Source of the DNA: Streptomyces sp. cf386
GTDB taxonomy: Bacteria; Actinomycetota; Actinomycetes; Streptomycetales; Streptomycetaceae
Direction: 5' to 3'
Assembly (NCBI RefSeq): GCF_900103585.1
Contig: NZ_FNHV01000031.1
Location: 23,124 to 87,123 of the forward strand
Length of the DNA stretch: 64,000 nucleotides
Numbering within the stretch: the first letter of the stretch is position 1; every line of letters begins with the position of its first letter. A model generated the notes under the pieces. It was not told where the DNA came from, ran no database searches, and saw only the letters and a list, made by a program, of their open reading frames with translations. Below, piece by piece: positions 16,981 through 26,849 of this stretch. Position numbers and translations under genes: made by a program.

Positions 16981-19237
16981 ATGGTGTCCGTCCCCTACCT
17001 CGACAAGGCCGACCTCGGCCCGCTGGCCAATGCCGCCGCCTCCTGGAAGGCGCTGCCGGCCAAGTACGAGTCGCTGCAACGCGAGTTCGAGCAGCGCGTC
17101 ATCAACCACCTCAAGGGCCACTGGGAGGGCGACGCGGCCGAGGCCGCCTTCGCCACCATGGGCAAGGCCCGCACGGAGTACGAGAACGCCGCCACCGAGG
17201 CGGAGCGTATAGCCAAGCTGCTCCTGGACGCGCACAGCGAGTTCGCCGCCTCCCAGAAGCAACTGCACACTCTGCTCGACGAGGCCCGTACCGACAACTA
17301 CAAGGTCTACGACGACGGCCGGGTTGAGGACATCGACCCGAGGCAGGACAGCCCGACCGCCTCCGGGACGCCGGGCCTCGCCGAGGAACGCAAGCAGAAG
17401 CTGGACTCGCTCGTGTCCCGGCTGACGCACATTCTGGAAGTAGCCACCGCCGCCGACGAAGCCACCCACGCGGCCCTGCAACGTGACGCCAACGGCGACA
17501 GCCAGTCCTTCAACACCAGCGTCTACACCAGCCTCGACGCCGTCGAAGCAGACCAGGCTTCTGCCCTGATGAACAAGAAGGGACGTCTCACCGACGCCGA
17601 GATCACCAAGCTCAACCTGCTCCTCTCCGCCAATTAAGGACGATCCGGAGTTCTCCCGTGACTTCGCGGTCAAGACCGGTGGTGAGAACATGCTGAGCAA
17701 GTACAACGAGCTCATGAGCCCGCCGGCCGGCACCACCCTCTCCAAGGCGCAACTGGCCGAACTCAAGGAGCTCAAGGCGAACTTGGGCACCACCATGGGA
17801 ACGGCGACCACGTCGGACGACCGCCGCAAGGGCGGACCCGACCCGGAGATCACCAAGTTCCAGAACGACCTGCTCAAGGCCGGGCAGCGCGACTTCAACG
17901 CCAACCCCACCGAGTCGCCGTACGGCCTCAGTGGCTACCAGCTCACCAGCAGCCTGATGAGCGAGGGTAAGTGGGACAAGGACTTCCTTCACGACTACGG
18001 TGACGCCCTCATCACCGCGGAGAAGAACGGCGCCAACGCCGGGCAGAACCCGGATTCCTACTGGGGCTACCCGCGTACGCTGGGCTCGACCAACATCGGG
18101 GCGCTCGATCCCATGGCGGGGTACATGGACGCCCTGGGCCACAACCCGGAGGCCTCCACCGAGTTCTTCACTTCCGAGACCACGGTGAACGGCGAAAAGG
18201 TCGACCACTACGACTACTTGATGAAGGACCGGCACTGGCCCGAGGGTGCGGGCTGGACGGGGGACGAGAAGAACCCCAGCGGCTACAACAACCTCGGTCA
18301 CGCGCTGGAATCCGCCGTCACCGGCCACTCGTACGACAGCAGTCCCTCTGCGGACACCCCGGCGCACAACGAGAAGCAGGCTGCGCTCATGGAGAAGGTC
18401 GTCCAGTCCGTCTCCAAGGACGACGAACTGGCCCACGACGGAATGCAGGACAGCCTGGGGCGGATGGCCGGTGAATACATGCCGGACATCCACCAGTCGT
18501 TGACGAACGACCAGTCCGGGACGAACGGCCAGCCCGGCAACAAGGACCAGTTCTATCCGATCTCGGGCAGCCGGGCACAACTGGACGAGCGGGACACCTC
18601 CCGTTTCCTCATGACCGTCGGGAAGGACCCGGACGGCTATGCGGCGATCAACCTCGGCGAAAGCGCCTACACGTCCAACCTCATCGACTACCACCTCCAG
18701 CATCCGGAGGCCTTCGACGGGTCCACGGAGACCGCCATGAGGGAGATCGCGAGGTCATCTGGGGAAGTCCAGGGAAGCATCGCGATCGGCAGGCGGGAGT
18801 CGGACATCGGCAACGGCGTGGAGGCCGACAAGGAGTACAACGACGCCCTGGGCCGTGCGGGCAGCTACGCGGCGGGCATCGTGGGCACCGGCATCGGCGT
18901 CGGCTCCTCCTTCATCGCCACGCCGGCCGTCGGTGCCGGAGTCGCCGGCCTCGCCACCACGGTCACCGGAGATCTCATCAACCAGATGGTCCAGGGATCC
19001 CAACGGGACACCCTGGGCGACACGGTGTACTCCAGCGGTGCGGACTGGGAGAACGCGAAGCACTCCACCTCGGCCGTTCTCCAGGGCGCCTACCAGAACT
19101 CAGCGGAGGCCCAGGGCAAGGGCGACGTCGCCGACTACAACAACATCCTGGCCAACGAGGTCGAGCAGGGGTTCCATTCGGCCGAGAGCAACCTGGAAGG
19201 CTACGGCCAGGACAAGAGGGGCACGGGGCAGGGCTGA
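16981..19237 (+). pseudogene. large WXG protein split by a frameshift
   Basis: The first frame (16981-17637, 218 residues) has a helical WXG domain (KGHWEGDA) and stops at TAA 17635-17637. Reading from one base later gives KDDPEFSRDFAVKTGG and runs without a break into the frame that continues to 19237, so one extra T in AATTAAGG explains the split. The joined protein would be about 750 residues. The C-terminal part contains SPYGLSGYQL, DALITAEKNG and a Gly-zipper-like hydrophobic stretch (AAGIVGTGIGVGSSF). A second ATG at 17690 could express the C-terminal part alone. The N-terminal shape (ADLGPLANAAASWK) recalls large Streptomyces DUF-type WXG proteins; exact family unsure. The RBS GAGGAG precedes 16981. 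Confidence 0.75.
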
Positions 19238-19320
19238 CCCGGGAAGCCCTTGGGCGGTCCGAGGGCACACGCGGTGCATGCAGGTTCGGTCAATCGTCAC
19301 GCAGACAGGGATTGCGGCAG

Positions 19321-20382
19321 ATGAAGTGGGACTCTCGGGCTCTGTTCCGAGGAAAAGGAAGACGTCGGCTGATCGGCTCCACGGTTGCCCTCGCCGTGCT
19401 GGGGGCCGGGTACTACGGATTTCAGCTGCAGTACCCGGCTGCCAAGACCGGACGAGCGTGCAGTGGGATGCTTCCCGTCGACCCGGTACTGGACCTGGCG
19501 GGGAAGTCGAAACTCTCCCTGCTCGGCCTGGGATTCGACGTGTCCAGTTGGCAGTTCGATGTATCCGGCGATGTGACGGAACCGGACGGGCTGGCAACGC
19601 GGTGCGTCGTCGACGGCGTCGAGATCTCCATCGAGACCTCCGCGGGTGCCCTGAACGCGTACGGTGCCTATACCTTCCAGGGCGATCAGGAGTCCTTTCC
19701 CGTGCCTTTGAACGCAGGTTGGCAGGGCTTGATGGTCACCGAAGACGACCAGGCCACTGCCTCCGTGCTTCTCAGTTGCAAGCACTGGACATCGAAAGAC
19801 GGCAGTGGAGTACTCGTGACTGCCGATTCGCCCTACGACAGCAAGGTCACTGACGCTGTCCGTCTCAAGCTCGCCCGTGTGGCCACCGGAACAGCGCAGC
19901 GCGCGGCGGAGAAGACCGGCTGCGTGACGGAACCGGGGAACGCGGGCGAACTGACCGCTCCCGCTGCCACCGCGAAGACCGTGTCGGCCGGCGGTGCCAC
20001 AGGCACCTGCAAGGGGATGACCTCGGTGTCGGCGGTGCGGGAAACCGCCGCGGGAGTGTCGCCGGTGGAGGAGTGTCTACTCGTCGGCAGCCTGCAACTC
20101 ACAGCTGCATACGGCCCTTTCAACGATGCGTCCGACGCCGTCGTCAACGGCAAGTACGGCGGCCACGACACCCCCTCGGGAGTCGAGAGGTCCACGGCCT
20201 GGACCTCGGCCACATGCCAGGGCGCCCTGGGCGTCGGCTACTACTACGCGTCGCCGGTCGAGGGGAACGATCGCAAGTTCACCTCGGCCCCGCTCACCAA
20301 GGAGGAGTGGGAGGACCTGGCGCACTTCGCCGAGCAGTCAGCTGCCCGCCACGGGTGCGACAGCCCGGCCGCACTGCCCTGA
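19321..20382 (+). CDS. membrane-anchored exported protein
   Basis: A protein of about 353 residues. Basic N-terminus (FRGKGRRR), one membrane helix (about residues 17-37), then an extracytoplasmic region with six or more cysteines (ACSG, TRCVV, LSCKHW, TGCVTE, GTCKG, EECLL), suggesting disulfide bonding. The layout is a duplicated half-domain: two segments each with Cys-rich beta-like repeats. Family not recognised. TTG 19312 is an alternative start. It follows the split WXG gene and may be co-transcribed with it. Confidence 0.75.
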   Translation: MKWDSRALFRGKGRRRLIGSTVALAVLGAGYYGFQLQYPAAKTGRACSGMLPVDPVLDLAGKSKLSLLGLGFDVSSWQFDVSGDVTEPDGLATRCVVDGVEISIETSAGALNAYGAYTFQGDQESFPVPLNAGWQGLMVTEDDQATASVLLSCKHWTSKDGSGVLVTADSPYDSKVTDAVRLKLARVATGTAQRAAEKTGCVTEPGNAGELTAPAATAKTVSAGGATGTCKGMTSVSAVRETAAGVSPVEECLLVGSLQLTAAYGPFNDASDAVVNGKYGGHDTPSGVERSTAWTSATCQGALGVGYYYASPVEGNDRKFTSAPLTKEEWEDLAHFAEQSAARHGCDSPAALP

Positions 20383-20414
20383 CGACCTCTGGCACCCTTG
20401 GCCGTGACCACCGC

Positions 20415-21050
20415 TCACGGCGCGGGAGCGTCGTGCCGGAGGTGAGCCGGAAGGCGGTCGAGGAAGTCCCGGTTCACCGGCGAGAAGTACACACGCGCCC
20501 AGGAGCCGTCCACGAATCCGATCTCATAATTCTTGTTGGCTACGTCGCGACGGTCGCGAAGCCACGCGACCTGCCGGATGTCCACGGCCCACCCGGGCTC
20601 GGCATGACCGAGTTCATCACGCCGTCGGCCCCGCTGGACGTACGTGACACGCAGCTTCCGGTCGGTCAGCTGGAGCACCTGCACCACACCCGTCGTCCTC
20701 GAAATGGGATGCAGCGCTACGGCGAACTGCCCGGCAAGGCAGTTCCAACCGCCCTTGAGGGGCTTGCCCTTCTTGCGCTCCCAGTCGAACAGGGCCTCAA
20801 AAAGGGCGCCCAGTAGATCCGTCACCACGAGGAGGAACAGGAGCCGGGCCTTCACCCCCTCCCAACGGTCACCGGGCATCCGCAAACCGCGCAGCACACG
20901 GGGGCGGCGCCCCCTGCGTGGCTTGGGAACACGTTGCCCAGGCCAAGCCGGCTGGCCGGCGACGAGTCGCTCCCCGGCCGGCAGAACCTGTGCCGCCCTC
21001 TCCTCCGCCTCCTTCAACCGCAACGGACGCAGCGCTGCGCTCCACTTCAT
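20415..21050 (-). CDS. cassette E third gene, paralogue of 31384-32028
   Basis: A protein of 211 residues. It closely parallels the cassette F protein: LPAGERLVAGQPAWPGQ, a basic block PKPRRGRRPRVLRGLRMPGDR, a hydrophobic stretch (LLFLLVVTDLLGALF), KGKPLKGGWNCLAG, then a beta-rich end with VVQVLQLTDRKL and YEIGFVDGSWARVYF. The end looks like a PH-like or immunity-type beta domain, but I cannot name the family. Its ATG overlaps the stop of the large WXG gene (ATGA), so the three genes form one unit. Confidence 0.78.
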   Translation of the reverse strand: MKWSAALRPLRLKEAEERAAQVLPAGERLVAGQPAWPGQRVPKPRRGRRPRVLRGLRMPGDRWEGVKARLLFLLVVTDLLGALFEALFDWERKKGKPLKGGWNCLAGQFAVALHPISRTTGVVQVLQLTDRKLRVTYVQRGRRRDELGHAEPGWAVDIRQVAWLRDRRDVANKNYEIGFVDGSWARVYFSPVNRDFLDRLPAHLRHDAPAP

Positions 21051-22087
21051 CCGAAGACCTCCCGAACGGACTTTCCGGCGTACGGTGCTGAGTCCGCGAG
21101 CCGCTCGCCAAACCGCTGCGGCTGGGGGCGGTTGGCGTACTCCGTCTGTTCTTTGGACTGGGGGGACTCCAACGGGTTGCCGACCGGCGGGCGGTTCACC
21201 TCATGGCCCGTGACGTCGCGCACCACACCTTCGGCCTTGTCTCCCAGCTGGTTCACCGTATCGGTCACATTCCCAGCGGCATCCTTGATGGGCTGTGCAT
21301 CCATCCCGTAGTGCTCTGCGAGGCTTGCGGCCGTCGGTGCTGCATCCACGGCTGCCCCCACCAACTGGGCACCCACAAGAGGCTTCACCACGCCCTTGTT
21401 GATGGCCTTGCTGAGCAGCTTGCGCTTGCCCGGGCGCAGCATCGTGCCCTTGTCCCGCCACACCGCCCGCAGCTTGGTGCGCGCCTTGGCGAGCTTCCGC
21501 AGCGCCTGCATGCGCTTGGCGAGATCGGCCAGGCTATCCGCCAGCTTGGCTGTGATTCGTACGGCCTTCATCGCGCGGTGGGCGATGCCGGCCGCCGCGA
21601 TGAGCGGACCGATCGCCGCACCCACGCCCGCGGTCAGCACCGCGACGATTGCCGCCGTCGCCGCCGCAGCCAGAAGCGCCTCAACGACTTCAACGATGAG
21701 TTCGACCATCGCGTTCTCGGCCATGGTGCACGCCTCGGCCGCCGACTCCAGGAGTTCGGCCACCGTGTCCATGTCGTCGGCCTCGCCGAGCAAGGACTTC
21801 TCGAACTCGGCCATGGTCCCGCCGAAGGCTGTGGACGCGTCTCCCACCCACGTCTGCTGATGGGCCCGGCGCTCTGCGACAAGGTCGTCGACGACTCCCC
21901 GCATGTCGCTGGCAGCGGCGCGCCAGTAGCGGGCCACCTCGAGCAGTCGCTCGTTGTCGCCGCTGACCGCCTCCAGCTTCTCTTCGAGCCCGGACTCCTT
22001 GATGGCTTGCCGGATGACCTTGTCGACAGTGTCGGCGAGTGGATTGCTCCAGTCGACGGAGAAGCCGATCTGGTCAAGGATGCTCAT
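21047..22087 (-). CDS. cassette E large WXG protein ending VREVFG
   Basis: A protein of 346 residues. The N-terminal WXG domain (TWVGDAST near residue 80) resembles the N-terminus of CpnT-like actinobacterial exported proteins. A long Ala/Val-rich hydrophobic region follows (about 130-175), then a basic helix region. The tail has EYANRPQPQ and ends SVREVFG. It is a clear paralogue of 30392-31387 over nearly the full length (shared start with VDWSNPLA). Overlaps on both sides (ATGA) fix it in a three-gene unit. The terminal VFG is the same signature as in the type 1 third genes. Putative T7SS substrate; no toxin domain recognised. Confidence 0.82.
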   Translation of the reverse strand: MSILDQIGFSVDWSNPLADTVDKVIRQAIKESGLEEKLEAVSGDNERLLEVARYWRAAASDMRGVVDDLVAERRAHQQTWVGDASTAFGGTMAEFEKSLLGEADDMDTVAELLESAAEACTMAENAMVELIVEVVEALLAAAATAAIVAVLTAGVGAAIGPLIAAAGIAHRAMKAVRITAKLADSLADLAKRMQALRKLAKARTKLRAVWRDKGTMLRPGKRKLLSKAINKGVVKPLVGAQLVGAAVDAAPTAASLAEHYGMDAQPIKDAAGNVTDTVNQLGDKAEGVVRDVTGHEVNRPPVGNPLESPQSKEQTEYANRPQPQRFGERLADSAPYAGKSVREVFG

Positions 22088-22449
22088 CCGGCACCGCCCC
22101 CGAGTCCCTTGAGCATCTGGACGTGATCTTCCTCGGTGGTGTCGTACGCGGTTGCCGCGAGGCGTGCGCCCTCGGCTACCGCCGTCAGCGACTCCATGAC
22201 GTCCTTGAGATCGGCCTCCGCCTCCGTGGACTGGGTGTCATAGTCGGCCTTGAGGCTCTCGGACTCCGAGAGCTTGCCGAACGCACCGGCCGGTAGATCC
22301 AGGGGTCTGATGCGGTTGCGAATGGCTTCTACTTGGCCTTCGGCACGGTCCATGGCTCTGGCGTACCGCCGCAGTGCATCGCTCTCAACTTCGGTTCCAT
22401 GTCCTATGTTTGCCCCGTGTGTCTTTGGCAGCCGTGATCCAATCACCAC
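22084..22449 (-). CDS. cassette E small partner (EspC/type VII target-like)
   Basis: A protein of up to 121 residues, paralogue of 30075-30395. The shared core is VESxALRRxAxxxD, then FGKLxESxSLKADYDTQST and DAY/TAYD near the end, a helical Esx/EspC-like fold. The start is uncertain: the only in-frame standard start is GTG 22449, but alignment with the paralogue puts the start at an ATA codon (22405-22407) that has GGGG six bases upstream. It overlaps the large gene by four bases. Confidence 0.75.
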   Translation of the reverse strand: MVIGSRLPKTHGANIGHGTEVESDALRRYARAMDRAEGQVEAIRNRIRPLDLPAGAFGKLSESESLKADYDTQSTEAEADLKDVMESLTAVAEGARLAATAYDTTEEDHVQMLKGLGGGAG

Positions 22450-22837
22450 ACTACAAGGGGTAAATTCCCATAAGCGAACGGGAGTTTTGTCGTCCTCCGA
22501 TCTGCCGACGAAGGTGAGGGTCGTACGCGGTCAGCGGTTGGTCAGGGCGCTGAGGCGGCGGGTGTGTGACGCGTACGACCTGTCGTGGTCGCCGATCGTC
22601 GGTCCGGAGGGAGGGTTCGGAAGGCATGGACTGGGCGAGCCGCCTTGAGAGAAGGTTCCGACGTCCTTGCCTCCGCACCTCGCGGCGCGGCAGGAAGAAC
22701 AGCGTCACTTCCTCCGAGGTGCCCGAGATGACGTCGGTTCGTCGGCAACGGCTCAGACTCCGCTCAACTCCGGGACAGGCCCAAGCCTCCACCGAATCCC
22801 AGCTGTTCGGACCGCATCTCTGGGTAACCTGCGCCGC
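22450..22837. other. divergent intergenic region, no gene seen
   Basis: About 390 bases between cassette E and the lipoprotein gene. Open frames here lack RBS and family resemblance. Presumed promoter region for both directions; no site is clear. Confidence 0.4.
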
Positions 22838-23764
22838 ATGCGAATATCGTCACGTCACTCTCTCGTGGCTCTGATCACCTGTGGTGCGCTGGCTGTTGGG
22901 GCGGTCGGTTGTTTCTCAAGCGGCGACGGAGACAGCGGTGACGGGGGCGCGAAGGGGACGGGCCTTGAGGAGGCGCTCGCCGCTGCGCCCGTTTCGGCTG
23001 CCGACGAGGCCATCTTGTACGTCGATGTCTCCACCACGCGCGACCTGGCTGCCAAGGACAAGAAGCAGTTCAGCGGTCTGTGGGGTTACGGCATCCCGGA
23101 GCTGTCCGGTCACGCCGCAGACCCCCTCAAGGAGTGGGGCTTCGACGAAAAGGATGTAGAGACCTCCATCGTCGTCGGTAACTACAACGCCCGCATGACG
23201 GGAGAATTCGACACCGACGCACTCACCAAGGCTTTTGAGGAGAAGGGCTACGGCGCGAGCGACGTGGACGGCGGCACCCGTTTTATGAAGCCGGGCGACG
23301 ATTCCACTTTCCAGGTCTCCAACTCGATCCGTGTCGGCATTCATGACAAAGACGGAACCGGTCTGGGGCTCGGCGAGCCGGAGAAATCCCTCGCCGGCGA
23401 TCGCGTATATGCGGCCGTCGCCGACTGTCTTGGCGATGTCTACTATGCCTCGTTCTACGGCAAGGTCGAGAGGAAGGGCATCATCCTGCTCGCGATTGGT
23501 GCAAGGCTCGCCGCCGACGGCACCTCCACGGAGACCATCTGCACCGTCAACTCCTCCGAGAAGGCCGCCCAGAGCACTGCTATCAAGCTGCGCGGGAAGA
23601 CCAAGGACGGCGAACCCTACGTGGGTTCCAAGGTCACCATCCGGGACGGCAAGACCCCGACCGTCTCCATGACCTGGAAGAACAGCAGCGAGGGACGCCG
23701 TCGGCCCGGGGACAACAACAAGACTCTCGATTTGCCGGGCTTGCTGCTGCTTGGGCGGGGGTGA
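22838..23764 (+). CDS. putative lipoprotein
   Basis: A protein of 308 residues. Basic N-terminus and hydrophobic core (HSLVALITCGALAVGAVGC) with a lipobox-like AVGC near residue 25, followed by a Ser/Gly/Asp-rich linker, as in Streptomyces lipoproteins. The mature part contains LYVDVSTTRDLA, GLWGYGIPELSG and an acidic ligand-like region; no family named. The RBS is weak, so the ATG at 22838 is chosen for the signal peptide. Confidence 0.75.
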   Translation: MRISSRHSLVALITCGALAVGAVGCFSSGDGDSGDGGAKGTGLEEALAAAPVSAADEAILYVDVSTTRDLAAKDKKQFSGLWGYGIPELSGHAADPLKEWGFDEKDVETSIVVGNYNARMTGEFDTDALTKAFEEKGYGASDVDGGTRFMKPGDDSTFQVSNSIRVGIHDKDGTGLGLGEPEKSLAGDRVYAAVADCLGDVYYASFYGKVERKGIILLAIGARLAADGTSTETICTVNSSEKAAQSTAIKLRGKTKDGEPYVGSKVTIRDGKTPTVSMTWKNSSEGRRRPGDNNKTLDLPGLLLLGRG

Positions 23765-23949
23765 TCTGAACAGGGGCCGGACAGAGGGGGTAGGGGGCCA
23801 GTACGGGTCCGAATACGGCACCACTATGCTCGCCTGCGGCCGACCCGCGACGACTGAGTTCGGTCCGTTCGCCGCGGCGAACGGTATTCCCCAAGTGCAC
23901 CCGTGGCCAAGGCCACCATGCGGCACAGCCACAGAAAGCGGTCCAGAAC

Positions 23950-24231
23950 ATGGCATTCCTCGGCGGCGACAGCCTGGAGCTCTTCCTCTCGCGCTGTCAG
24001 GCCATGAGCGTCGCGTCGGTGCCGGCCTGCCTGGGCGTCATGGTCTTCCTCGTCAAGGAAGAAGGCTGGCACTACAGCTTTCTCGTGCTGTGCCTCCTGC
24101 CGTTGATCGCCGCCTATCTGGGCGTCCGGGGCAAGCGGGAGATCCGTACGGGAGTGGCGGCGGCCGGGCTCGTCCTGGCTGTCGTCGCACTGCCGTTGGC
24201 GTTCGTACTCGCCTTCCTTGAGGGGGCCTGA
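23950..24231 (+). CDS. small membrane protein, three helices
   Basis: A protein of 93 residues with three hydrophobic segments (about 15-35, 42-60, 67-90) and a short basic loop (RGKREIRTG), similar to DUF4190-like small actinobacterial membrane proteins in layout. Function unknown. It lies between the lipoprotein gene and cassette B. Confidence 0.65.
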   Translation: MAFLGGDSLELFLSRCQAMSVASVPACLGVMVFLVKEEGWHYSFLVLCLLPLIAAYLGVRGKREIRTGVAAAGLVLAVVALPLAFVLAFLEGA

Positions 24232-24500
24232 CCGGTCCCTTGAGGGCCTGACCGGCACCGGTCGATGCGCCGGTCGATCTTGCAATCGCCGGGTGCGGCA
24301 GAACCCACTGAGCATGTACGAGCACACGAGCGCGCGCTCATATTCATCAAGATCGTTCGCTCACTCAATGTGACGATTCAGTCCTCACAGAATCTCCAAG
24401 ACTCGACGATAGTCTGTGCCCGCGTCATCACCACGGGGGTGTCCTATCGCCCCCTGCGTCGCAACTGATCGCTTCAGCGCAACACACAAGGGGGTCCTCA

Positions 24501-24827
24501 GTGGCTGGGGAATTCAAGGTCGATCTTGATCATTTGAAGTCGTTCGGTGACACATTGAAGCGATCCGTTGAGGAACTGGAGGGGGCGCGCAAAGCGCTCG
24601 CGGACGTGCGGGCCGACCAGATCGGGACGCCTCGGCTGGACGAGGCCTGTGACACCTTCCAGGACAGGTGGGCGTACGGGACCGACCAGCTGAAGGACCT
24701 GATCAAGGCCGTCGGCGAGGGCGTCGAGACGACCATGCTGAGCTACAAGAAGTTCGAAGAGGAACTGTCGAAGGCCCTCAAGCAGATGAACGACACGGCG
24801 GCCGCGAACGCAGGGGGGACCCGCTGA
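24501..24827 (+). CDS. cassette B small WXG-like partner
   Basis: A protein of 108 residues. Helical hairpin with LDEACDTFQDRWAYG at the turn, the type 1 Cys/Trp signature; C-terminal helix ends in an Ala-rich tail. GTG start with AGGGGG ten bases upstream. Stop and next ATG overlap by one base (TGATG). It most resembles the cassette C and D partners (RWAYGTDQ against WKYGSEQ in the repaired D gene). Confidence 0.85.
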   Translation: MAGEFKVDLDHLKSFGDTLKRSVEELEGARKALADVRADQIGTPRLDEACDTFQDRWAYGTDQLKDLIKAVGEGVETTMLSYKKFEEELSKALKQMNDTAAANAGGTR

Positions 24828-26113
24828 TGGCTGCCAACCCGTACCCGAACCTCGGCTGGAATCCCGTTCCCGGCGTACCGGAAGCGGTTTCGACAGTGCA
24901 GAAGAAGGTGAAGTCCGCGGCGGAGACGCTGGACAACTGCCATCGCCAGATCGAGCGACTGCTCGCGGCCAGCTCCTCCTGGGAGGGGGACGCGGCGAAC
25001 GCTTTCCGTGACGCCCTCGACGGCGACCTCAAGGAATACATGAGGAACGCCGGACAGTCCCTGGGGAAGGCCGCCGGCTGGCTGGGCACATGGGACGGCG
25101 ACCTCGCATCCCACCGGGACCTGGCGAAGAAGTACGACGACGCCGCAGGTGAGAAGAAGACCGCCCGCGAGTCGGCCCAGACGCGTCATGACGAGGCCAG
25201 CAAGCACCCGGACCTCAAGCTCGCCGGGAAGGAGTTCCCCTCCCAGGCGGAGGCCGATGCCGCCACGGCCAAGCTGCGTGCCGCCGAGAGTGCGCTGAAC
25301 GAGGCCACCACCCAGCTCAACAACGCCACCACCGCGTACAACGACGTCATCAAGAAGGCGAAGGAGCTGGAGGGCGACCACACCGCCCGGGCCGAGTTCA
25401 TCGCCGGCAAGCTCGACGAGGCCGACGACAAGCTGGCGCCGAAGGAACCGAATTGGCTCAGCAAGACCGTTTCGGCCATCGGTGAGGGCATCGCCTGGGT
25501 CGGCAAGCAGATCTATGAGCACGCCGGAACCATCGGCGCCATCGCCGGTCTGCTCGCGCTCCTCCCGACGCCGGCCGCGCCGATCTTCGCGGCGATCGCC
25601 GTCGGCGCCAGCGCGCTCGCCATGACGAAGAACCTCTCGAGCGAGGACTTCAGGGATTCCCTGATGGGCAAGTACGGGTGGAAGGAAGGGGCCTTCGCCT
25701 GGGGCGCGATGGTCGGTGACACGCTCGGTATGGTGCCCGGCGTCGGAGCGCTCGCCAGGGCGGGAAGCGAGGCGGGGCTCGCGGCGGCGGTTGTCCGTGA
25801 GGGCGGAGAGGCCATGTCGCTGGGGTCGAAGATGGCCAACTTCGGCAGTGAAATCGTGCCGGCCTTCAAGCTCAAGGCTCTTGAGGCCGCGACGGATCCC
25901 GCGGTTGGGGCGCTTCAGTACTCCATCCAGGGCGCGAACGTACTCGCGAACGCGGCGTCGTCGCTGGAGACCGCCGGCGTTCTTCCGAAGAACGGCTACG
26001 GACATGATTCCGCCGAGGTGACGAAGATCGGCGCCGCCTCGACCGGGCTGAAGGCCGGCGCCATCGGAATCCTGACGGATATGGGCGAAATGATGAGGGG
26101 CATCCGACTGTGA
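24827..26113 (+). CDS. cassette B large WXG protein, putative T7SS effector
   Basis: A protein of 428 residues. Starts LGWNPVPGV, then SSWEGDAANAF near residue 48, a long coiled segment rich in Ala/Lys/Glu (about 80-205), APKEPNWLSK, and a hydrophobic hairpin (about 225-265, IGAIAGLLALLPTPAAPIF). The C-terminal 150 residues are Ala/Gly-rich without a known toxin fold. It is the closest relative of the broken cassette D protein (shared ANPDLKLAGK-type segment and APEEPNW). The stop overlaps the next start (GTGA). Confidence 0.85.
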   Translation: MAANPYPNLGWNPVPGVPEAVSTVQKKVKSAAETLDNCHRQIERLLAASSSWEGDAANAFRDALDGDLKEYMRNAGQSLGKAAGWLGTWDGDLASHRDLAKKYDDAAGEKKTARESAQTRHDEASKHPDLKLAGKEFPSQAEADAATAKLRAAESALNEATTQLNNATTAYNDVIKKAKELEGDHTARAEFIAGKLDEADDKLAPKEPNWLSKTVSAIGEGIAWVGKQIYEHAGTIGAIAGLLALLPTPAAPIFAAIAVGASALAMTKNLSSEDFRDSLMGKYGWKEGAFAWGAMVGDTLGMVPGVGALARAGSEAGLAAAVVREGGEAMSLGSKMANFGSEIVPAFKLKALEAATDPAVGALQYSIQGANVLANAASSLETAGVLPKNGYGHDSAEVTKIGAASTGLKAGAIGILTDMGEMMRGIRL

Positions 26114-26820
26114 ACACCTTCCTCGACATCGCGCCGCCCGAGCCGAAGCCGGAGTACTGGTACGGACTCCCGTACGGCTACCTCAAGTTGGACCTCCAGC
26201 CGACAGCTGAGGGGCTCCTGGAAATGGCTCGGCAGATCAATGAACTTCCCGCCGAGGCTCGCGACCGCGCCGATCAGGCGTTCCGCCTCTACGCCGTCGT
26301 CGTGAGCATGCTGCAGAGCCAGCAGGTCCAGGGGTGCGCACTCGGCATGCACCCCGACGACAACGGCGACCCACTGATGTCCGTCCTGACGGTCTCCACG
26401 CTCGTGACGCCGAAGGGCAACGCCAAGGCCGCGCTCACCCAGATGCTGGCGGCCGGCGCCGGCACCGGTGTGGACAACGGCGTCGTCCCGGTGGAGCTGG
26501 CCGTCGGGACGGGTTTCCTCCTCGAGTCGGAACGGCGCACTGTGTCGCCGGGTGCTCCGCCCGAGGGACAGGACGAGCCCTTGGAGGAGACGGTCTGGCA
26601 GGGCACGGTGGTCATTCCGGACACGCGCGGCTCGTCGGTCATCACCGTTCAGCTGGTGACCCCGGCCGTGCACATGGCCGACGACTACCGTGGCGTGCTG
26701 CTGGGCGTCGCCCAAACGGTGACTTTCACCGACCCGGCAGGGCCGGCCGAAGCGAACGGCGCATCGGGGCCGTTCGGAGCACCTGGGGCCGGGACCGCGG
26801 GGAAGAGCCCCTTCGGATGA
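26110..26820 (+). CDS. cassette B third gene: FG-terminated soluble protein
   Basis: A protein of 236 residues starting at a GTG that overlaps the effector stop. It contains WYGLPYGYLKLDLQP, CALGMHPDDNGDPLMSVLTVS, ERRTVSPGAPPEG, VWQGTVVIPD and VQLVTPAVHMADDYR, then a Pro/Gly/Ala linker and the end GKSPFG. A second GPFG lies about 15 residues before the end. Soluble and not exported by any visible signal. The flexible linker carrying the FG end would suit presentation of a short peptide to a partner (inference). Confidence 0.8.
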   Translation: MNTFLDIAPPEPKPEYWYGLPYGYLKLDLQPTAEGLLEMARQINELPAEARDRADQAFRLYAVVVSMLQSQQVQGCALGMHPDDNGDPLMSVLTVSTLVTPKGNAKAALTQMLAAGAGTGVDNGVVPVELAVGTGFLLESERRTVSPGAPPEGQDEPLEETVWQGTVVIPDTRGSSVITVQLVTPAVHMADDYRGVLLGVAQTVTFTDPAGPAEANGASGPFGAPGAGTAGKSPFG

Positions 26821-26849
26821 ACACGGGCAGGACTACTGGAGGATCCGCT

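Noticed and set aside
17635..17637. Programmed +1 frameshift in the split WXG gene as the default explanation
   Set aside because: No stimulating Shine-Dalgarno-like element or structure was seen; an indel is more economical, so it is listed as a pseudogene.
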